64,000 nt of DNA, taken from the NCBI GenBank assembly GCA_963277665.1, contig OY728120.1, forward strand, positions 422,102,138-422,166,137, read 5' to 3'. The stretch comes from Viscum album. Lineage: Eukaryota; Streptophyta; Magnoliopsida; Santalales; Viscaceae. Numbering within the stretch: position 1 is the first letter of the stretch; every line of letters starts with the position of its first letter. The notes beneath the pieces are model-generated. The model searched no databases and had not been told where the DNA came from. It worked only from the letters and a program-made list of their open reading frames with translations. The translations under genes and the position numbers were made by a program. Shown one piece after another: positions 36,352 to 49,870 of this stretch.

Positions 36352-36356
36352 TACCA
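36352..36356. other. Target-site duplication of element D, right half
   Basis: TACCA is identical to 21333-21337. Confidence 0.9.
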
Positions 36357-36535
36357 TTAGGGAATTCAATCTCTTATGATGAGAATCTAATGATGATCAT
36401 AGACTGTAGGGAAATAATTCTATGAAATTATATAATGGCCCTCATAAAGGTATTGAGGGGAAACCACTAGTTTGATGAAGCTACGTGGGAATTAGAGGAA
36501 GTAATGAAGTAGAGATACCCTCATATATTTCAGTC
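36357..36535 (+). pseudogene. pol: Element F pol, 3' end with chromodomain
   Basis: This is the continuation of 19168-21337 after element D. Reading through the duplicated TACCA the same frame resumes: SYDENLMMIIDCREIIL, then MALIKVLRGNH and FDEATWELEEVMK (with a stop on either side), ending RYPHIF. This is the usual end of a chromovirus integrase, whose chromodomain-like tail binds histone marks and steers insertion. Three in-frame stops are present. Confidence 0.85.
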
Positions 36536-36568
36536 TGGGAAAAGAAAATTTTGAGGGATAAAATTCTT

Positions 36569-36580
36569 AAGGGTGGAAGA
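36569..36580 (+). other. Polypurine tract of element F
   Basis: AAGGGTGGAAGA lies directly before TTGTAACG, the expected place for the 3' LTR primer. Confidence 0.7.
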
Positions 36581-36581
36581 T

Positions 36582-39130
36582 TGTAACGAACCAAACATTT
36601 ATTACTGAAAATTCTTCTTGATCTAATTAAATGTATTATTACGTAAAATGGTTATATAAGACATATACACATCCTTGGTTATATGTTTCGGATTTTAGAA
36701 TACCATTATGAATTTTTACCTTTGATATTATAGTCATTAAACAGTGATCACATAATTAACACAAATATAGGGTTTTAAAAAATCCAATTTACTCTGTTAA
36801 AGGAAGCAATGACCTCATCCAGTAGAATTGTTCCATAGGAACCCCATTTTTCAGAGCTCATAAAAGAGTTAACATCACAGGTCTTCTCCCTCAACAATTC
36901 CTAATCTATTCTTCTACATGTTAGGCTTGTAAGGAATCTCCTACAAAAGAAGGGGATGTTAATAGAGATTACCACCCAAGCAATGTTATTAGTTCCACCC
37001 CATGTGTCTGTAACCATCTCACACCTAAAACTTAGGTCTTATACTGGTGTTATAAGGGGTTATGTAACATGACACTATAACTCTATTTATGTGCATTATT
37101 TTTTTATATAGTAATGAATATACATTCATTTTTTTATTATTATCTGACGAAAAAAGTAATTTTTTAGTTAATATTTAAATTAAATTAAAAAATATATTTT
37201 GATGAATCATTGGATTATTCAACAAAAAAATAAAATATTATTACTAAATTAATTCTTATTAAATATAAATGATAAAATAATTTTTATGAATACAATTGTA
37301 ATTTTTAATAGGGTTTGAAAGATATTTTTTTCAAACCCCATGAGCTTTAGATAAATTTTGGTTTTTAATTAGAAAAATTCAAATTTTTAGAAAATTATTT
37401 TGGTAAAATGATTATTATTTTTGGATTTAGGATTTTGAATTTATCTAACAGTGAATTTTTCATAATCTGATACAGTGGGAATTTTTGGGTAAAAAAATAC
37501 CATTTAAATATATAATTTGTTTTATGGAATCATAATGAACTAATTTTGATGTAATAAAATAAGATAACAAGGTTTTTTGGAAATATATATTTTATCTATA
37601 AAAATAATATGATTTTATCATTTATTTTGAAAAAATTTATGGGCCCTTAGTGGACCATACAAGACTTGTAAAACATTTTTACTTTCAAAATAATTTCCGT
37701 GTGATTGAGACTCACCTACACATAAGCATGCCTAATAATTTAATATGTTCAGACATTGGCCTAATAAAAAAAAATTATCCACTACCCATTGGAATAAATA
37801 ATTGGAAAAACACTGGGTTGGTTTTGGGTTTTGATTATTTTAATGGGTGGTGTCCAAAACCTAAATAAAAAATTATTTCCCCTCTTTTCCTATATAATCC
37901 AACTGAATCTCCCATTCCTATTCACTAAAACTTTTTGGAGATCTAACAACCTCTTACCTCTAGTCTATAAATTCTCCCGAGGAACCCAAATCCCCCAAAA
38001 AGCCTCTCTCAACGATCACCCAACCCTTTGGGGTCACATTTTCATGTAAGGGATTTCTTCCTTTCCCATTATTGTCCAAATTTCATTATGTTGTTACACT
38101 ATTTTATTTTCAATTAAAAATGTTGGGTAATGATTTTTCAACTCCCCCAAACATCCCACATTATGTTTGAATGATTATATATGTCTTTCTATCTAACAAA
38201 TTTCTCCCATGTACACCCATTACAATGCTGAAATTTTGTAAATAATTTTTCTCTTTTCATTTGCTTTCATTAAATTTAGTTATTTTATGTATCTAAATTC
38301 AATTAGATATGTTTGTAAATGTATCAAGATGACCCCCTTACTTTTCTTTCCATGTATATAAGATGATATACACCCTTCTGTCTCATAAACCATTTTTAGT
38401 AATTCTTATGTCATGTCGTTATGTTGCTAAAGTTAGACCAATATTTTCCATGCCAACATCATTGTATATGTGAATACCATACACATTTCTCTATCAAGGG
38501 TATTCACTTTTATGTACATATAATATTTTATTAAGGACATAAATTTATGTTTTTCTCATCTCTTATTCATGAAATAAATTCTTATGTTTAATGAACTATA
38601 TATTGTATGATCCATGTGGAACACTTATGGATTAAATGAAATGATTAAGAACGGCGTGCCCTGATAGCACTCGAATGCATTGGGTAAATATTAGGATCAT
38701 GATAAATCAAGAGAAATTAGGGATTACTCTTGATAATTAATGTTCAAGTATGGTTTACTAATTATAAATTTGTAATTATGCTTGGATCATGATAATATCA
38801 TGTTAAATTTTGTTTCCATATTTTCATGTTATGATAATCATGTTATAGCTTACTTTTATATTCATGTTTCTCTTTCCCTCTATTGATATTCCAATTTCCA
38901 AACATGTAATATATTCTTCATATTATGCCTTTCTTACTCCGATACTAGGTTTTATAGCTCACCCTTTTATCATTCATGTCCTCAGGGTATCCCATTCAAT
39001 GCTAAGTACGAATGAATGTTATGGTCATGAAAAAGATGTTTTCAATACTGATATTGGGTTTTATGCTCTATGTTGTTATTTAATATTCCTAATTTACCAT
39101 AAAACTAGACAACTTGATCCTTAGAGTTTT
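36582..39130 (+). repeat. Element F 3' LTR (right end uncertain)
   Basis: It starts TGTAACGAACC after the purine tract. The downstream part includes two phrases also found near the ends of the A, B and C LTRs: GAATGCATTGGGTAAA (about 38673), and a CTTACTCCGATACTAGG...GCTCACCC stretch (about 38935-38965). The right border is not visible because no second copy is present and no target duplication could be matched. No convincing ORFs are seen. Confidence 0.6.
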
Positions 39131-42100
39131 ATTATGTGGGTGATTTTGTAATAAATCATTTTTATATGTGTAATAAAGAGTAGGATTTTAATATTTAAAA
39201 TTTCAATGTTTTATTTTAAAATTTGAAATATTATATATTAAAATCATTTTTTCTCTTTAAAAGGCATTATAAATTTTAAATTCATTATTAAACCATTATA
39301 ATTCCAAAAAAATAACAGTATTCATAAAATCGATATTTCTCTATATTCACCCAAAAATCATTTATTTCAAGAAAATATAGAAAAAATAGATTAAACATAT
39401 TATTATATTATTATATATAAAAAGAAACCCATTTTATTTAATTAAATTTAAAAAAATTTAAAAATTATATTTTAAATAAATAGTGTATATAGGAAAATAG
39501 TTTTTAAAGAATGATGACCCTTCTAACCAATATGTATTCCTAATATTAGATAATTTTATTTTACTAATAAAAATTTATTACATCATTCCTATTTACTAAT
39601 AAATTAATTTATATTAAGTTAACATTCCTACATATATTTCATAATGTGTTTGCACATAGTTTCTTCCTTTATTCAAGTGTGTCAAGATAAAAATAGTTGT
39701 TACAAAATAATAAATCCATTTTATATCAAAACAATAGGTTATGTTTTTTTGTATAAAAAATTGAATATATTATTATATAAAGTATAATTAAATTTTAAAA
39801 TAGCATTGTACCGCATTATACCTATTTTAAAAAAATTACATCCTCTCAATTTGAAATTTTCCTCACTAAAATGTATGTATTTTTATTTAGGTACAATCAT
39901 TATTGTTTATTTTATACTGATATGGAATTTATTTGTTACAAATAGGAAACTTATTATCTCATAAATATTAATAAACAATGTGTTTATTGTTATAAGAATC
40001 ATACATTGGAATAGGTTTTCAAAATCATACATTGACATTTGAGATCCATTTCCCATGAAAGACTTGATAGATTTATCTAGATCTTCTTTGAGATGAGAAA
40101 TTATTATACCATTAATATATAGAACAAGAAAATAACAAAAAAATTTATTTTCCATCAATAATTCTAACTTCTTCCGTTAATTTTATTTTATAGTGTTTTA
40201 ATCCACTATATTAACTCATATGATAGATAATTATCTTGAATGTTTCATTCCTAAATAATAAATTTATTTCATAATGGGTCATTAGCTCCACATAATTATT
40301 AAAATACATTTATTATATTTCTATCTACGTAGAAAAACCTAAAACATCAAATGTTATGATAATATTCAATATTAATAAATATTTATTAGTAAAAATAATA
40401 ATTTAATCAAAAAATTGTCAACATTATTAGAGAATTTTTATCATCAATAACTCTATAAATAATTAACAATAAAACTATTCCTAATATTCCCTAACTAATT
40501 TGAAGAAAAAATTCAAATATATTTGTCCACATATTCATCAATGATAAATATTAATTTCATCTCTAAAAAACTATTAGTCAATAATTATGTCATATATCAA
40601 ACATTTGTATACACTAATTATCCATTCCCCAAAATATATTAATAATATATCAGAATGACATGGGTTGTTGTAAAACTATTAAAAAATTATATATTCAATA
40701 CAAAAATTAACAGAATAATTTTTTAAACTAATTTTTATCAGTTTTTATAGAAAATACCATAATGCTAAAAAACGTTCCAATTCAACTTAATCCTATAATG
40801 TTCCAATAAATATAGTTTTGTTTTTCCAAAAAAATAAATTAAGAAACTAACAATAAAATAAAATTTAAATCCACATATATCATTAGGATAAAATATTTGT
40901 TACCAAAATTAGATTTACATTTATCACAATTAGCCAAAATTACTATATCATAAAATATAACATTTACAGTAAAGGTTATCTATACCATTCACCTTATGTA
41001 TTTTAAAAACATTTAGGGAAAATAATTTTCCAAATAAACTTTATACAAAATCTGATATTAAACATTATGGTCATTTATATTTAAATCATATATAAAAACT
41101 AAATATTTTGAACATATTCAATTAAACAATACACACCTAGTCTAAAATTTACTTTTTAGACACCATGGTAATCTAAAATTATTTTTCCAAAATTAATTTA
41201 CATATTTAACTAATTAAATAAAAATAAAATAAAAAATAAATACAATCACATATGACCTAAAAATGGTATCTATTATTTTGAACATATGAACATTGTTAAT
41301 GTTTCTGAGTCCATAAAAAAATAATACTACAAAAAAACATTTTATAACCACTATATTGAAAATGATATCATTGATCATCCTTCAAATTCCTTCAAAATTT
41401 TATTTACATTGTATTCCTTAATAATTAAAACCTATAATAATAAATATATACATGTTTTTATGATTCATAAATCATAGTCTAATTATTTTTCATACATTAA
41501 TAATATGAAATGATTTTAAAAGAATTCATACCTTTTATAGGAATTTTCTAGTTTTATAATCTTTAGTTTTATTGTATATGAATTCAAAAAACATGTTTTA
41601 TGTTATATTATTTATCCAATAAAATATTTTATAGGAATATATATTATAAATTACCATACTCTACATATTTAAAACATTTAGATGATACATTATGATGGAA
41701 TTTATTCTCATTGTTTTTTATATATAAACACTAACTTTTTCATTGATTATTTATTTCTCCATTACCTCCATTATGAAATAAAAAATATCAGTTTCCCCAT
41801 TATATGTTTTACATTGTGCTTTTACCATATTTTTGAGATTAAATATGTGAAATAATTTTATCTTAATGATTTTTATGACATGAACTTCCATGAAATTTCA
41901 ATTTTCTATCAATTTTTCAGTTATAAAATGAACCGAGGTTTAGTTTTTTAATCATCACTAAATGTAATGTATTAGTAATAATAAAAGGATATTTCATTTA
42001 ATATATTATACTCTTAAGTTTCTCATTTAGATAACTACTTCATTATCTTTCATAGTCATTTCAAACATGGATCACACTAGTTCTAGAAATTTACTTAAAC

Positions 42101-44931
42101 CAATTTTTTTTACTATGAATATATAAAATAGAATAATAAAAATATAATTATAAAATGGTTAAGAACTATCATATCATAAACAATGTAATCATATATTCAA
42201 CTCTTATGATTCAATTAAATACAACCATAATTATCCATAACATACTGTATGTTATGGTTATGGAATAATTCAAGATGACGATCTGGAACTGTCATATAAG
42301 ATCTAATGTTTTTTCATTAAATGAAATCATTACATATAAATTATTCTAATATTATGATAATATTAAAATTATAAAACCCCAAATCATTTAACTGAGATCT
42401 ATTGATAAAATCACAGCCTTTACATATTGGACCAAATACCTATTCATGTAACATAAAATTTTACTTGTATATTTATAATATCAATAATAAATATATAGTT
42501 ATTTATATCTTAGACACCATTTATGATTATATTTTTAAGTAATTTAAAAATCTATTACATTCAAACCTGACTTTCTTTATATTGTTTAGATAAAAATAGT
42601 TATTGAAATTTATATTACTATTTCATTCATGTCCTTATTTTTTCATACATTATATATATCCATAATCCTTTATATAATACCTAAACATTAATAAAACATA
42701 TTAAAATCATTTGACATTGTTGGATGCATGGAGCATAATCACAGTAAGGGATTTCAAAATAAATTAAAGCTCAACAATCCATTTGTAATTTATGAAAAAA
42801 ATATTGGGGTTCTCCTTTTAATGTAATAAACTATGTTATAAAAAATTTCACATATATTATCATGAATTCATCATTTAATAAAAAATAGATTATAATACAT
42901 TTTAAAATAAATTATAAAGGAAAATGTTATGATTAGTGTGGATTAATTTTTATGATTAGAATACATATTCTTGAAAACAATAAATTACCCAAAGGAAATC
43001 CTTAATAGTCAAATAATTCAAATAATCAACTACATATCTAATGAAATAATAAATGTTTTATAAAAAACTCTGAGAACCAGAACATAAAATATATGCAATA
43101 AAAATATAGATAATCGTATATAAATAAACAACATATTTCAAAATGATGTAATGTATAATGTTTAGTATAATCATCTATGATTTAATTCCTTGTACTAAGA
43201 CATCACAAACATATTTCCAATGCCTTATTCGAAGACAATGTGAATAAATAGGTCGGCATAATGAAAATTAAATTGATAGTAGTTCTTATAAGCCCTGTTA
43301 ATGAATTAATGTGAAATCAAATATTAGGTCCCAAATATCTCTTACTATTTACAATTCATCTTTCATATTAGAAAATGAATAAAAAATATAATATATAGTA
43401 AACATAAATACCTATATTTGAAAAATAATATATGAAAGGTCAATATATTCCCAATAACATCATTATCATAATCCATATAAATAGATAATGTTGATGGAAT
43501 CATATTATGATATCCTTATTGAAGAAATAAAATATATAAACAATGCTTCATAAATGATAAAAACCATATTATATATACATTATAATGCCACATTCGAATT
43601 ATTAATAAATACATTTTTTATTTAAAAATGATTCTATGGATAATTATTTCCAAAATATGAAGAATGTGATTTTATGTAAAAAATATTTGGAAACATTAGA
43701 AGTAGCCTGAAAATGAATAACCATTATTATAGTGATAAATATAATCTATGTTGTATACATTAGAAATATATTCTTTTTTACTTTTTTGATAAAAGAAAAA
43801 ATAAAAGATTCACTAGTTTTGAAAAGATTGCATTTTAATTCATTTTAAATAATGTAATTAATTGGTAAATTAAGTGATTTTAGAATATTAGAGGAATAAA
43901 TAATAAAATTTTAGAAATATAAAAAAATGTACAAGGAGGAAAAATAATTAAAAATATAAAAAATAAATTTTTATAGAAAAATATCTAACCTCTCGTTTTC
44001 AATTCGTTAATTTACTGTCTACCATCTATAGAAAAAATCAAATTAATAAATTACATGACATATACATTTATTCATGTTGAATCCAATGTTTTAATTCTTT
44101 TTTAATTTATTTTTTTACATTGTTTCATTTTTTTAATAAATTTGTATAGTTTTTGATGGTCCATATGTTATCACATAGATCATAATTTTCAAAATGGTTT
44201 TGGTAGGTTAAACATGGTCAAACTAGGATTATTAAAACAAACATATTTAATACATATTAATTATTATTTATTACATAAGGAAAAAATTAGAATAGTGCCA
44301 AAGGATATTTACTCGTAGTGTCATTGGGTACATAGATACATGTCACAATAACATAAATCATGTTACGTCAACATTTTTTAAAATCTCCAAAACATTCTAT
44401 TATAAGGTGATATAAAGGGTGTGTCAATTGAATACGTATTCATCGATTGATGGTATCTGATTATAAAATCAGATAAACATAGGAATCTAGAAACCAGAAA
44501 ACATTACATCATATGTATATGTCATGGATAACATGAAACACATCACTATAGGGATTCCATAGACTATCATCTTGTGCATAATATATGGCATCTGATGAGA
44601 TAGAACCATTTCCTAGTGCATTTTTTGTATATATAATACTGGTCCAACCCGCCACACTAATATCATGTAAATTAATTTCCTTTACACAATGATCACTAAA
44701 AAATATCAAATTTAATCATTTTTTATCCAAAGATTAATGATTGTGTCTGATTTAAGTATAAATCCTGAATCAATTAAGAATTGGTGCATCTTGTTGAATA
44801 CCCTTCACCACAAATGTGGATGGGTATTGAAAAAAATTGTTTTCATGGAAATAATTTGATAATGTATTTATAAATATGTGTTTAAATAATGGTTTATGTA
44901 ATGGTTTATCAAATGGATAATAAATGTGAAT
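39131..44931. other. AT-rich stretch without recognisable genes
   Basis: These 5.8 kb have very low GC. No ORF has family signatures I can defend, and I see no terminal repeats or PBS. It may contain the remaining end of the F LTR and very old transposon debris. Confidence 0.6.
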
Positions 44932-44936
44932 GGTGC
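44932..44936. other. Target-site duplication of element B, left half
   Basis: GGTGC precedes TGTAACACCCC, and the same five bases follow the 3' LTR at 55727-55731. Confidence 0.9.
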
Positions 44937-46563
44937 TGTAACACCCCAGGTAAATAAAGAATATGAAATTTTTATATTTATCCAAATTTGTGAATAAAAT
45001 ATTAATATTACTTGAAAAGGGATGTTATGCTCGATGGCGTACCCAATACGCAACAACGAGTTTCTTGGGAATCTTACATTGCACTCTAATAATAAAATAA
45101 TAATATTTTAAATGATAGTTAATGCCTAGCCATTGTAATGGAGATAATGAACATAACTAACTAAAAAGTGATTATATATGTTTGTCAAATATTTTTACTC
45201 TTTACAATAAATTTTATAGGATTAAAAATGCGAATGAATCCAATTTTAAGCGTAAACATTCCAATATTCTTTAAAAGGTCGATTAACCGCCTTTTGATGG
45301 AGAACCCATTTTAAATCCACTTTTTGACAATTTTATGTGTTATATTTGTCAAAATAAAATTCTTCTTTAGAATCAGGACATCAAAATGTACTTTGCGTAA
45401 ATTTTTGGTATTTTTCCGAAAAAGTTCAATTTTTAATCAATAGTGAAAAATGTTGTATTTTAATTCAAAACCACTTTTTAATCTAATTTATTTATATGAT
45501 TATATTATCTTTTTAATTGGTTTTAAAGTGAAATTAGAATATATTTTTACCATTTAATCCAATAGTGTTCGTTGGAATTAATTTCAATTTGAAATCGGAC
45601 TTAAACTAGTGTCAATGTTTTGATACATTTTGTTCCATCAAAACACGCTATTTGTTTTGACAGCGGGAATTAGTTATTAAATTAATTAATGCAACTTATA
45701 TGTTTTGAATTTTTTAAAATAGACATCATTTTTGAATTCAGAATATCAAATACAGCTTAGGGTGAATTTTTGGTAATTTTCAGAAAAACTTCAATTCTTG
45801 ATAAATAGTGAAACCACTAAGTGGTACTTATAAAAACTGATTTTTCCGTTCAAATGAAATTTTTCCATCTTTGTGTTTTTAATTTCAAAAATCCGACATA
45901 CATGGTTTGAATTAAGAAGTAAAATGTGATTCAATGGGATTAGAGTAATTTTTTGGTGAATAGTAACTTATTAAGTTTTTAATCGCGATTAGATGTAATT
46001 AGTGTAGTTTAAGGTAAGAATAATGTTTTAATAAAATGAAATGACCTAGAAACATGTCCTACCCTCATTGTATTTGTCATGGCCGACCAATAAAACCCAT
46101 GGGTCAACTTGGGGACCCCATGGATCCACTTTGGTTGTAAAATGACATAAATACCTTTTTATTTAATGTTAAAGTAAAAATGACACAAACATGAGATGTT
46201 TTACTACAACAATTTTTACATGGGGATATACAAGTAATATATTTGACTATAAATAGTCATTGGAAAGCTAAAAAGATTTCCTACATCATAGTATTTTTTT
46301 ATAATTTTTAGACATTAAAGAAATTAAATTATTTATGACATCCTGATGGTGCAGTGATGACCTCATTATTTAACGATTTAAATAAAATGGAAAGACAATG
46401 TAAAATATAAGACCTAAACATGTCAAAACCTATTGGATGGGTGGATTTCAAGATCTTATCACCTTATCCTAGAATTGAATCAATTTGGGACCTTTTAAAT
46501 CCGAAAATCATTTTAAAATAATGAACATTGCTTTACTTTTCAAGGGTTCCCCTCCTCTCCTCT

Positions 46564-46570
46564 TATAAAA
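46564..46570 (+). promoter_or_regulatory. TATA box of element B 5' LTR
   Basis: TATAAAA lies in CTCCTCTTATAAAAGGCCCC, about 1.63 kb from the LTR start. The same context occurs at 52798-52804 and in C and A. Transcription probably starts about 30 bp downstream, so R and U5 would make up about 2.9 kb of the LTR. Confidence 0.78.
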
Positions 46571-47110
46571 GGCCCCCACCTCTACCTCCTTACCCACACT
46601 TCAAAAGCCATTGGCTCGGCCAAACCATTCCCATTTTGTATCTCCAAATCCCTCTATAACTCCTTGAAACATCACTTTGGGCAGAAGTCTTCCCAAGGAA
46701 ACCTTTGAGCTCAAACTAAAAGGAGTTACCCGATTTTATGGTAAAGTCTTGACTTGAGTCGTTTTCTTTTATTTTTCTCCTCCAACCCCCTAAACTCTTT
46801 TTATTAATTTATTTTGTAACAAATCCAGTATCTTCAATATACTAGGATGTTGTTATAATAAGTATCCTAGCTACACTTACACACACCTTCATCTAATGGT
46901 TAAATAACATACTGTTTCTGTGGATGGAGAATTTCTGCCTCACGAAACGATGATTGATCAACACTCATATAACACCTTCAAAGGTGTCCATTAAGATGTC
47001 ACTATGTTTATATATGATATATAATATGTTTATGTTGTACTTAAGCTTCTGTATTTTTCATTTATTGCATACCTGTATGGATTCCATTATGGGTATACGC
47101 GATATCTTCA

Positions 47111-47143
47111 TTTAAGGAAGTGCGGACTACCGCCCCCTCAAAG
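47111..47143 (+). other. Second conserved LTR hairpin, B 5' LTR
   Basis: TTTAAGG pairs with CCTCAAA (one A-C mismatch), around inner GCGG/CCGC. It is repeated in the 3' LTR near 53345-53378 and, with perfect outer arms, in C. Confidence 0.65.
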
Positions 47144-47269
47144 TGATTTGATTCGTTATTACCATATGTGGTACGTATAAATGATATATTTAATGATAAT
47201 ATATATGATACCATACTGGAATTAAAATACTATTATGTATCATTATGTTATTCCATTAAATATGAAATA

Positions 47270-47334
47270 GAAATGGAAGTAGCGTTCATGCGTACGTACG
47301 GCTTACCGTCTCCATGAACGGTGCATTTCATTTC
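47270..47334 (+). other. Conserved LTR hairpin, B 5' LTR
   Basis: CGTTCATG (47283-47290) pairs with CATGAACG (47313-47320) around the 22-nt core CGTACGTACGGCTTACCGTCTC written in two parts: CGTACGTACG, then GCTTACCGTCTC. The outer GAAATG/CATTTC also pair. It is identical in the 3' LTR (53517-53554). Confidence 0.8.
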
Positions 47335-49497
47335 TTAACTCTAAATGTTATGTAATATTATAAATGAATGAATATACTGGATATATATGATATATATTAT
47401 ATCTAAATCATGAATAAAATTCTGGATATAATGGATATTTTACCACATGAACAACTTGTAATTATAAAGAGTTTATTTTTGACTCAAGTACCAATGATCG
47501 TTAAAACGACCTTTATTAGCTTAAATAATAACATAGAGTTAATGACATGGTAATAAGTGATATAAAAGGAATAATGAACTTGAAAAAAGTTCTTAAGGAA
47601 GTTGAAATTAACTCAAGTTTATTATTCAGGATATTAAAGAACGATCGAGTCAAGTCGGACCCGAGGTAAGGGATCCTACTCCTCTCTTTCTTTTCAAGTA
47701 CACTCTTTTATGTCATTCCTTTTAAGCTCATCTTACTTATGATTGGGATGTTCTTTTATATTAATCCTACTTTACTTTATATTTTCATATGATGAGAGAC
47801 CCTATTTTCTCTCATCAATCCATTTTGGAAGTTTTAAGTGGCGTCGTTAGGCTGCTGAGTTTTCGTAAGGGATTTTTCATCTCACTTTTAGTCCCGTGAG
47901 ATTTATGTAACATTTGCCACAATTTCCTTTGAGTGGTGTATGTAATTCCCATTATTATACTCTTTCTGTAATATAATTTCATTTATGGGTATTTACATAT
48001 TTATTTTATGATCCTTCTTCAATGGGGTGTACGTTTCGAAAGTTACCCAAGTCGGTAAGGGAACCTTTCACCCTCCTCTTTTTAAAAGACTTATTTTGTT
48101 ATGTCTTTTAATTAACATACTGTTATGTTGGGATATGTTCTTATATATCCTTATTGATGTAAATTTTATGACCAAGTGACGATATACCCTTTTTATCTCT
48201 CATCAACTCTTTTTCTGAATTTTGAAGCGACGTCGTTAGGCTGTCAAATTTTTGCAAGGGAACTTCTTAACCCAATTTTGATTCTTTGGGATAAACTTGT
48301 ACACCTTGAACATGTCGTTCTATGATTATCTGTGAATGTTCTCTGATTGTTTTACACTTAATATGCACTTATATTTCATGTATTCATTTGTCACACATAA
48401 TTATGTTTCTAATTTTTCCTTAATCCAAGGATACCGTCTTTTTATGGGACTTCATCTCAATCTCCTTTCATTGAGGCATATTTTGTTTTATACACAAATT
48501 TCTTTTATACGGTGTATAAACCCCTTTTACTTTTACATTTATTCAAATGGAATCTTTTTCTATGAAGCGTTTACTAAATGACAAAAGGGAATGTTTTTGT
48601 CATACGTATGCAGCGACAACGACTTCTCCACCGTCGTGACCATTATTTGAGTTTCGGCTTCCTCTACAAGCCATACCTTCTTTTTAAAATAAAAATAAAT
48701 ACCATTTTTTACATTTCTTTTATTTTGGTATTGAAAATGGTTTTCATAATGTTTTTATATCAATGTGTTGTATTGATATCTTATGATTGAAAGGTGGAAA
48801 TGTTATGTTTCCTTTATGCATGTTTTATGTGATAAGATTATGTTATGGTTCTTGGTCATTGTTATGAAGACGGGTGGTTTCGTGATAAACTAAGGGCGGG
48901 TGAGCCCGATATAGCTCTCCAATTCATTGGGTAACGCGAAGGAGTGAAACGTTAAGGTTTCTCCGAAGAAATTTAGGGAATATACTGTGGTGGGTATTCC
49001 AAATGTAACCAAGAGGGTTACTCCCTACGTAAGAATGTTATGAATGCCTCAAGTTACCTTTTATGTCTTATGATTTCTATGATTTATTTATGATTTGATG
49101 ATTTATGTTAAAGTGCCTATGTTTTATGGGTAAAGTATGATTTCATTCTTGTGTATATATGTACTCATGTTTCCTTTCTATACTTTTTGTAACCCTTACT
49201 GAGCTTTTTATGCTCATCCCATGTTTTTGAAATGTTTTTCACAGGTCAAGGGAAAGGTACATGATGTGATGATAGTGTCAAGAAAGTTTCAAGAAAGAAT
49301 CCATGTTTTATTTTAAATATGTTTCTGTTGATGGGAAAAATGAATACTGTCTTTTATGTAACCAATTTGTTTAAATTTGGAATGTAATTCAAGTTTCATG
49401 ATCTAATTCTCTAAAACTCTAAACCTGAAAAGATCCTCAATGTGTAATCTTGTAATAACTCAAGATTAAGTAAGGTTTAACGTTGGGGCCTTATAGT

Positions 49498-49509
49498 TGG
49501 TATCAGATG
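49498..49509 (+). other. Primer-binding site of element B
   Basis: TGGTATCAGATG begins two bases after the LTR end. The first ten bases match the tRNA-iMet PBS. Confidence 0.85.
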
Positions 49510-49699
49510 TCGGTTTAGATAACTTTAGAGGTTAGGGTATCTTCTAAGCATAAGTGACATTACCATAATGGTTAGGATTTCAGAAAGAGTCCTAGTTTTA
49601 GATAAAGTGAATAAGTAAGAATATCTTAGTGGTTATCTTACTCATTAGTACATGATGGTTTTGTTGATATACTCACACTGACATTTCTAGTTTTAGTGA

Positions 49700-49870
49700 A
49701 TGGATGGATCTAGCAGGCACCAAAGTGACAATAGGTTTGAAGGAAACTGTGGTGGTTCTCTGATTAAGAGACTGGATGAAATGGGGTATTCAATGAGGAA
49801 ACTCATGGTTGTTCTAAACCAACTATCAAGGAGTCATGATCATCCACTTGAACCTTGGTATGTTCTATAA
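49700..49870 (+). pseudogene. Element B gag remnant, 56 codons
   Basis: A short ORF starts MDGSSRHQSDNRFEGN and contains MGYSMRKLMVVLNQLS. It sits about 200 bp after the PBS, where gag starts in such elements. Its C-terminal half is laid out like the start of gag in element A (GDGVKNLIAILTQAMNHS), but no capsid or zinc-knuckle part follows. It is either a truncated gag or a kept leader peptide; I cannot tell which. Confidence 0.5.

Larger units (their letters stand above)
44937..49495 (+). repeat. Element B 5' LTR
   Basis: It starts TGTAACACCCCAGGTAAATA and ends GGGGCCTTATA. In order it holds a hairpin GCGTACCCAATACGC about 100 bp in, a TATA box (46564-46570), hairpin TTTAAGG...CCTCAAA (47111-47143), the conserved 22-nt-core hairpin (47283-47320), two repeat units with GATGAGAG/CTCTCATC stems, and the CTCCAATTCATTGGGTAA phrase (48917). 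Confidence 0.93.

Noticed and set aside
39907..40158. Minus-strand frame with FLVLYINGIIIS, which resembles the YVDD region of Ty1/copia reverse transcriptase
   Set aside because: The catalytic Asp pair is absent, no other copia domain is seen nearby, and the match is too short to claim.
41321..41345. ACTACAAAAAAAC near 41327 as a CACTA terminus
   Set aside because: It lacks the CACTA start and a partner end, and such A-rich strings are expected by chance here.
44509..44709. Minus-strand frame with SSDAIYYAQDDSLWNPY, vaguely like a CACTA-associated DUF4216 segment
   Set aside because: The resemblance is only a few residues and no neighbouring CACTA protein or terminus is present.
48336..48790. 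Two consecutive plus-strand frames (81 and 70 codons) rich in Phe, Tyr and Ile
   Set aside because: They are within the element B LTR, and the homologous 3' LTR region does not preserve them. They show AT-rich composition without motifs.
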